Of a DNA stretch of 11,058 bases, positions 7,419-11,058 are shown piece after piece. The first letter of the stretch is position 1; every line of letters begins with the position of its first letter. The notes under the pieces were generated by a model. That model did no database searches and was not told the origin of the DNA. It saw only the letters and a list, made by a program, of their open reading frames with translations. This stretch comes from OLB11 sp044234005 (GTDB taxonomy: Bacteria > Bacteroidota > Bacteroidia > Chitinophagales > Chitinophagaceae). The stretch is from NCBI GenBank assembly GCA_044234005.1, contig JBIIJE010000090.1, forward strand, positions 1-11,058, in the 5' to 3' direction. A program made the translations under genes and the position numbers.

Positions 7419-8066
7419 ATGCATTTTATAGCACCTTCTATTTTATCCGCAAATTTTTTACACCTCGAGAAAGATATTGAAATGGTGAATCAGTCAGAAG
7501 CAGATTGGTTTCATTTAGATGTAATGGATGGTAGGTTTGTACCCAATATTAGTTTTGGCTTGCCAGTCATTCAAGCTATTAAGCGTAAGTCAAAAAAAAT
7601 ATTAGATGTGCATCTCATGATAGAAGAGCCTGGAAAGTTTGCCGAGGACTTTAAAAAAGTAGGTGCAGATATTTTAAGTGTGCATATAGAAGCATGCCCG
7701 CATTTACATCGGAACTTACAGCAAATAAAATCATTAGGTATGAAGGCAGGTGTTGCCATTAATCCGCATACTTCGGTGCAACAAATTTTTGATGTATTAC
7801 ATGATGTTGATGTGGTTTGCTTAATGAGTGTAAACCCTGGTTTTGGTGGGCAAAGCTTTATTGAGTATACGTTAGAAAAAATTAAATTGCTCAAAGCAGA
7901 AATTAGGAAAAGAAATTTATCTACGCTCATTGAAATTGATGGCGGCGTTACGCTTGCCAATGCAAGAACTATTATCGATGCTGGGGCAGATGTGTTAGTT
8001 GCAGGGAATACGGTATTTTCAGCCGAGAACCCTAGCGAAATGATTCAAGCTCTGAAGAGAGCGTAA
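7419..8066 (+). CDS. rpe: Ribulose-phosphate 3-epimerase
   Basis: Interconverts D-ribulose 5-phosphate and D-xylulose 5-phosphate in the non-oxidative pentose phosphate pathway; cytoplasmic TIM barrel. The 215-residue length is close to the E. coli enzyme (225). The N-terminal IAPSILSANF (4-13) holds the conserved Ser8 substrate contact. FHLDVMDGRFVPN (31-43) supplies metal ligand His32 and catalytic Asp34; LDVHLMIE (62-69) gives metal ligand His65; LMSVNPGFGGQ (135-145) is the phosphate-side loop; and IEIDGGV (171-177) contains catalytic/metal Asp174. VAGNTVF (194-200) is the second phosphate-binding segment. All expected catalytic residues are present. The ATG at 7419 follows the TPR lipoprotein stop by 3 bases, suggesting translational coupling or at least one transcript. 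No Shine-Dalgarno sequence is visible. Confidence 0.97.
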   Translation: MHFIAPSILSANFLHLEKDIEMVNQSEADWFHLDVMDGRFVPNISFGLPVIQAIKRKSKKILDVHLMIEEPGKFAEDFKKVGADILSVHIEACPHLHRNLQQIKSLGMKAGVAINPHTSVQQIFDVLHDVDVVCLMSVNPGFGGQSFIEYTLEKIKLLKAEIRKRNLSTLIEIDGGVTLANARTIIDAGADVLVAGNTVFSAENPSEMIQALKRA

Positions 8067-8119
8067 TGTAAGAATACGAAGCCCAGTTCTTCGTGGTATT
8101 CAAAAATGAAATTAAAGTT

Positions 8120-8148
8120 CTACAAAGCGTCTTCGCTTCGTAGTTTTA
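8120..8148 (+). terminator. Candidate intrinsic terminator of the TPR-rpe operon
   Basis: CTACAAAGCG (8120-8129), loop TCTT, CGCTTCGTAG (8134-8143) pair over 10 positions with a single A-C mismatch and are followed by TTTTA. The stem is reasonably G/C-containing, but the T tract is short. It lies 54 bases after the rpe stop. A second hairpin follows at 8151-8169. Confidence 0.45.
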
Positions 8149-8194
8149 TATTATTGCTTTCAGCAATAAATGTAATTATACTTATTGGAACTCG

Positions 8195-8307
8195 AGCTGG
8201 CGCAGGTTTGTAACTGCACTTGCGCAAGTAACCACAAACACTAACGCAGACAGGGAAGGCACAAGAAGGCAAGTGCACAATGGCAACGCCTCATTCTTGC
8301 GCCAGTT
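8195..8307. repeat. Nested inverted repeat, REP-like structured element
   Basis: An outer stem pairs AGCTGGCGCAGG (8195-8206) with CTTGCGCCAGTT (8296-8307): 12 positions, all paired if two G-U pairs are allowed, with an 8-bp perfect core (CTGGCGCA/TGCGCCAG). Inside, TGCACTTGC (8215-8223) is perfectly complementary to GCAAGTGCA (8269-8277). Overlapping these is a 12-bp perfect palindrome, ACTTGCGCAAGT (8218-8229), and a competing local hairpin GCGCAGGT (8200-8207) with ACTTGCGC (8218-8225) around a 10-base loop. The repeated GCGCA words allow alternative folds. This could be a REP/RAYT-type element, a remnant of an IS200/IS605-type end, or a structured RNA. No transposase is present nearby. 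Confidence 0.5.
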
Positions 8308-8313
8308 AGGGCC

Positions 8314-8337
8314 TGTATCCCTACATTTAGGGATATA
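8314..8337. repeat. Hairpin TATCCCTA/TAGGGATA upstream of the FN3-like gene
   Basis: A perfect 8-bp inverted repeat, TATCCCTA (8316-8323) and TAGGGATA (8328-8335), with loop CATT, extends to 10 pairs at 8314-8337 if one G-U is allowed. It is followed by AATTTTAA, a poor T tract. It lies 20 bases upstream of the predicted -7 element, so it could be a late terminator for read-through from rpe or a protein-binding site for the downstream gene. Confidence 0.45.
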
Positions 8338-8356
8338 AATTTTAATACTATAAGAA

Positions 8357-8364
8357 TAGCTTTG
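8357..8364 (+). promoter_or_regulatory. Predicted -7 promoter element for the FN3-like surface protein
   Basis: TAGCTTTG matches TAnnTTTG exactly. It would start transcription near 8370, giving a leader of about 35 bases before the ATG at 8405. No TTG is found at the usual 17-23 base distance upstream, so the -33 element is missing or degenerate and may be compensated by an activator. Confidence 0.4.
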
Positions 8365-8404
8365 GTAAAATTTTCAAATAAGAAATCATTAAAAAACTAT
8401 CATT

Positions 8405-11058
8405 ATGAAAATGTCATTTCAGTTAATTCGTATTGAGAATTCTTTAGATAAGAAATTCTCCATGTCAAGTTTCTTACTTGCGTTATTTTTTGCGTTGGCA
8501 AGCTTCTTAATAAGCATGTCCGCATTGGCGCAAGCACCACAAAAAATGTCCTACCAAGCTGTAATTCGCAATCCTAGCAATGTCTTGGTAGTGAATACCA
8601 CTGTAGGAATGAAGATTAGTATTTTACAAGGAACGCCCACAGGAACAGTGGTTTATGCTGAAACCCAAACACCCACTACCAATGCAAATGGTTTGGCCAG
8701 TATTCAAATTGGAACCGGGACTGTTGTTACTGGAACATTTACTGGAATAAATTGGGCAAATGGTCCGTTCTACGTTAAAACCGAAACTGACCCCTTAGGA
8801 GGAACTACTTACACCATAACTGGAACCAACCAACTTATGAGTGTGCCTTATGCTTTGTTAGCTGCAAAAGCCAACATTCCTGATGGTGCTAGCAATGGCG
8901 ATATGCTTTACTGGAACGGAACGGCTTGGGTGATTTTACCCATCGATGCGGTTGGTAAAGTTTTGAAAATAGATCCGAGTGGAATCCCTACTTGGGTAGC
9001 ACCAGTAACGGCTGCTTCGCCACCAACAGTGACGACAGATAATATTTCCTTCATTCAAGCAGAAAGTGCCAATGTGCAAGGCACTGCCGTAAATGGCAAT
9101 GGAGAATTAATTATCACAAGAGGATTTTGTTACTCTACAAGTCCAAGCCCAACCGTTGCAAATAGCATAGTTCAATCGGGTGCAGGAGTGGGTGTTTTTA
9201 ATGTCAATTTAATTGGCTTAACTGCTGCAACAACCTATTATATTCGTGCTTTTGCAACCAGTATTGCAGGTACTTCTTATGGTGCTGAATTAAATTTTAC
9301 AACCATGAATGGTATCGCGACATTAACTACAACGGTGGCATCTAGCATTAATGCATGTGATGTCATTTCAGGTGGCAATGTCGTTTCTGATGGAGGTTCG
9401 GGAATATTAATGACTGGGGTTGTTTATAATACAAGTCCGAATCCAACTACATCAAATTCTGTATCATTTTCAGGTGCATTTCCGGCTTTTACAACCTACT
9501 TAAGTTCACTAACTGCTAATACAACCTATTATTATAGATCCTATGCAACAAATTCAGTAGGAACCTATTATGGCAATGAATTAAATTTTACAACCCAAAA
9601 TGGAATAGCGACATTAACAAATAGCTTGAATAGCAATACGGCTTGTGAGGCAAACTTTACAGGGACTGTTATAGCTAATGGAGGAAGCACACCAACAAAT
9701 AGTGGTTTCTGTTATTCGACAACACCAGCCCCTACCATATCAAATACAGTTGTAGGTTACAATCAACCACCTTATACGAATACACTTACTAATTTTACTA
9801 TTGCATTAACAGGTTTAGTAGCAAGTACAACCTATTATGTTCGTTCATTTACTACCAATTGTGCTGGTACTAGTTACGGTCCGCAAGTTACATTTACAAC
9901 AACCAGTGGAGTGGCTACTTTAACAACTTTGGCAGCTACTGCTATTGGTGGTTGCAATGCTACCATTGATTACTTAGTTACCAACACGGGTGGAGAAGCT
10001 TTGACAAATAGCGGCTTAGTTTATAGCACTTCAACTAATCCTACATTGTCTAATTCGGTATTAAATGTTAATCCCGGTTGGCCTAATTATCAAAATATTG
10101 ATGGTAGTTATCCGGGTTATGGACTTCCGTTGACTTTGACTGGTTTAACGTTAAACACTTTGTACTATGTGCGCAGTTTTGCAACCAATTGTGCGGGTAC
10201 AACTTATGGACCTCAAATAAGTTTTACAACCTTAAATGGGGTGATTACATTGACAACAGGAACTTACCAAAGTATTACGCCTTGTCTTTTGAATTATCAT
10301 ACTGGTAACGTAATAAATTCAAACAATGGAGGTCCAATTAGCGCACAAGGTGTTTGTTACAATACTTCGCCAAATCCAACTATCTCAAATTCCTTGGGTG
10401 GTTATAATAATACTATTCCGACCGTTCCGAATACTACCTATTATATACGTGGTTATGCCACAAATTGTAATGGGGTAACTTATTATGGAAATGAAATAAA
10501 TTATACCACACCACTTGGAATTACTTCACTTAATACATATCCTGCAACTTCAGTTAATGCAGGAGGGGCTACATTTAACGGTGAAATCTTTATGAATAGT
10601 GGATATGCATCTATGGGTTTTTGTTATAGCACATCTCCAACACCGACCATTGCCGACAATGTTGTGGGAATGTCTTATATATCAGCATATCCGCAGCCCT
10701 ATTCGAAGAGTATTGTTGGTTTAGTTGCCTCAACAACATATTATTACAGAGCTTATGGGCAAGGTTATGGTGGGGATGGTTGTGTGCCCGTAACTTATGG
10801 ACCTATATTAAGTTTTACCACACCCGCAGCACCTCCTTATGTAGTTGGTCAAAAATTTGGAGGTGGAATTATTATTTCCACAAATGGTGTAAATGGAATC
10901 ATAGCTGCATTAACGGATCAAGGCACAGCAGAATATGGATGCGAAGGTACTTCAATGGGTGCGGTTGGCGTTACCACAGGAACCGGACAAGCCAATACAA
11001 CAGCCATTGTAACCAACTGTGCTACATCAGGCATTGCTGCTAAAATTTGTGATAATCT
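8405..11058 (+). CDS. Large secreted protein with six FN3-like repeats and a DUF1566/Lcl-type domain (3' partial)
   Basis: The frame from ATG 8405 is open to the right edge (884 complete codons), so the C-terminus is missing. Residues 1-42 are a signal peptide with a long n-region (KK at 16-17), a hydrophobic core from about 21 to 38 and cleavage near ALA-QAP. Residues 43-156 are an N-terminal domain common in secreted Bacteroidota proteins: KMSYQAVIRNPSN, VVYAETQTPTTNANG, INWANGPFYVKTE and the closing LMSVPYALLAAKA. A linker with GDMLYWNGTAWV follows. Six FN3-like units occupy 207-806, each with (G/V)-x-CYSTSP-x-PT, a TTYY-x-R-(A/S)-(F/Y) strand and a closing YG-x-x-x-x-(F/Y)-T-T. Residues ~812-884 (YVVGQKFGGGII, GQANTTAIV, GIAAKICDN) are the start of a DUF1566/Lcl-like domain, which usually continues for another ~100 residues. 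Likely a cell-surface or secreted binding protein; ligand unknown. ATGs at 8411 and 8462 are possible starts, but the latter would lose the positively charged n-region. Confidence 0.9.
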   Translation, partial: MKMSFQLIRIENSLDKKFSMSSFLLALFFALASFLISMSALAQAPQKMSYQAVIRNPSNVLVVNTTVGMKISILQGTPTGTVVYAETQTPTTNANGLASIQIGTGTVVTGTFTGINWANGPFYVKTETDPLGGTTYTITGTNQLMSVPYALLAAKANIPDGASNGDMLYWNGTAWVILPIDAVGKVLKIDPSGIPTWVAPVTAASPPTVTTDNISFIQAESANVQGTAVNGNGELIITRGFCYSTSPSPTVANSIVQSGAGVGVFNVNLIGLTAATTYYIRAFATSIAGTSYGAELNFTTMNGIATLTTTVASSINACDVISGGNVVSDGGSGILMTGVVYNTSPNPTTSNSVSFSGAFPAFTTYLSSLTANTTYYYRSYATNSVGTYYGNELNFTTQNGIATLTNSLNSNTACEANFTGTVIANGGSTPTNSGFCYSTTPAPTISNTVVGYNQPPYTNTLTNFTIALTGLVASTTYYVRSFTTNCAGTSYGPQVTFTTTSGVATLTTLAATAIGGCNATIDYLVTNTGGEALTNSGLVYSTSTNPTLSNSVLNVNPGWPNYQNIDGSYPGYGLPLTLTGLTLNTLYYVRSFATNCAGTTYGPQISFTTLNGVITLTTGTYQSITPCLLNYHTGNVINSNNGGPISAQGVCYNTSPNPTISNSLGGYNNTIPTVPNTTYYIRGYATNCNGVTYYGNEINYTTPLGITSLNTYPATSVNAGGATFNGEIFMNSGYASMGFCYSTSPTPTIADNVVGMSYISAYPQPYSKSIVGLVASTTYYYRAYGQGYGGDGCVPVTYGPILSFTTPAAPPYVVGQKFGGGIIISTNGVNGIIAALTDQGTAEYGCEGTSMGAVGVTTGTGQANTTAIVTNCATSGIAAKICDN
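9023..10822 (+). repeat. Array of six fibronectin-III-like repeats
   Basis: Unit boundaries set after each closing F/Y-T-T give 9023-9304, 9305-9595, 9596-9901, 9902-10231, 10232-10510 and 10511-10822 (94, 97, 102, 110, 93 and 104 codons). Length differences fall mainly in the loop after the P-T-x-x-N-S segment; unit 4 is longest because of an N-P-G-W-P-N-Y-rich insert. Cysteines vary: units 3 and 5 have three (start-of-unit AC/PC, CYS/CYN, TNC); unit 4 has the first and last; unit 6 the CYS and a displaced GDGC; units 1 and 2 one each. DNA copies are clearly diverged, so this is an old array and not a recent expansion. Confidence 0.85.

Larger units (their letters stand above)
8067..8404. 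other. 338-base intergenic region rich in inverted repeats; no convincing gene
   Basis: Between the rpe stop and the large FN3-like gene I see at least five possible hairpins. (a) 8072-8101: ACGAAG/CTTCGT plus GAAT/ATTC separated by a small bulge, directly after rpe. (b) 8120-8143. (c) 8151-8169: TTATTGCT, loop TTC, AGCAATAA. (d) The nested REP-like structure at 8195-8307. (e) 8314-8337. The only start-to-stop frame of note is a 35-codon one at 8106-8213; it overlaps hairpins b and c and I do not call it. The middle part (8195-8310) is visibly richer in G+C than the A/T-rich flanks. A -7 promoter match for the downstream gene lies at 8357-8364. Confidence 0.6.

Noticed and set aside
8106..8213. 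35-codon open frame with a hydrophobic, signal-anchor-like peptide (MKLKFYKASSLRSF...)
   Set aside because: It overlaps two hairpins, has no ribosome-binding or promoter signal of its own, ends inside the REP-like stem and matches no family I recognise. Conservation in relatives would change this view.
9023..10822. CRISPR or tandem DNA repeat array
   Set aside because: The periodicity is at protein level (93-110 codons) with diverged DNA. There are no short identical repeats with spacers.
10780..11043. 87-codon plus-strand frame in another phase
   Set aside because: It lies wholly within the large FN3-like gene, whose frame has recognisable repeat and DUF1566-like sequence. The alternative translation is Cys/Trp/His-rich and unlike a real protein.

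Overview
The window looks like chromosomal DNA from a low-GC member of the Bacteroidota, probably near Chitinophagales or Sphingobacteriales. The evidence is a C-terminal type IX secretion (T9SS) sorting domain, SprB-type adhesin repeats, a secreted-protein N-terminal domain typical of this phylum, matches to the Bacteroidota -7 promoter element TAnnTTTG, and the absence of clear Shine-Dalgarno sequences. Assignment below phylum is inference.

Layout from left to right. (1) Bases 1-1952, minus strand: a large secreted protein running off the left edge. It has a signal peptide, a choice-of-anchor V (Reeler-like) domain with a CSCH motif, four SprB repeats, a beta-sandwich module and the start of a dockerin-like calcium-binding module. 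(2) 2067-3257, minus: a PLP-dependent class I/II aminotransferase. (3) 3366-4922, plus: a secreted propeller-like protein with a T9SS type A tail. (4) 4959-6236, minus: metK, S-adenosylmethionine synthetase, convergent with gene 3 and sharing with it a perfect 13-bp terminator hairpin that includes the stop codon of gene 3. (5) 6378-7415 and 7419-8066, plus: a TPR lipoprotein and rpe, ribulose-phosphate 3-epimerase, 3 bases apart and probably one transcript, divergent from metK. (6) 8067-8404: no convincing gene, but a dense series of inverted repeats, one of them a nested REP-like structure of about 110 bases. (7) 8405 to the right edge, plus: a second very large secreted protein with a signal peptide, a Bacteroidota N-terminal domain, six fibronectin-III-like repeats of 93-110 residues and the start of a DUF1566/Lcl-type domain.

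Both edge genes are open frames cut by the window. Each is supported by continuous, stop-free translation and recognisable repeats.

How it fits together: conserved housekeeping enzymes (aminotransferase, MetK, Rpe) alternate with three exported, repeat-built surface or secreted proteins. I see no mobile element with a transposase, no CRISPR array, no tRNA or rRNA, and no defence or biosynthetic cluster. I do not think the window holds a clearly new multi-gene system. The least explained parts are the structured intergenic region at 8067-8404 and the architecture of the two edge proteins.
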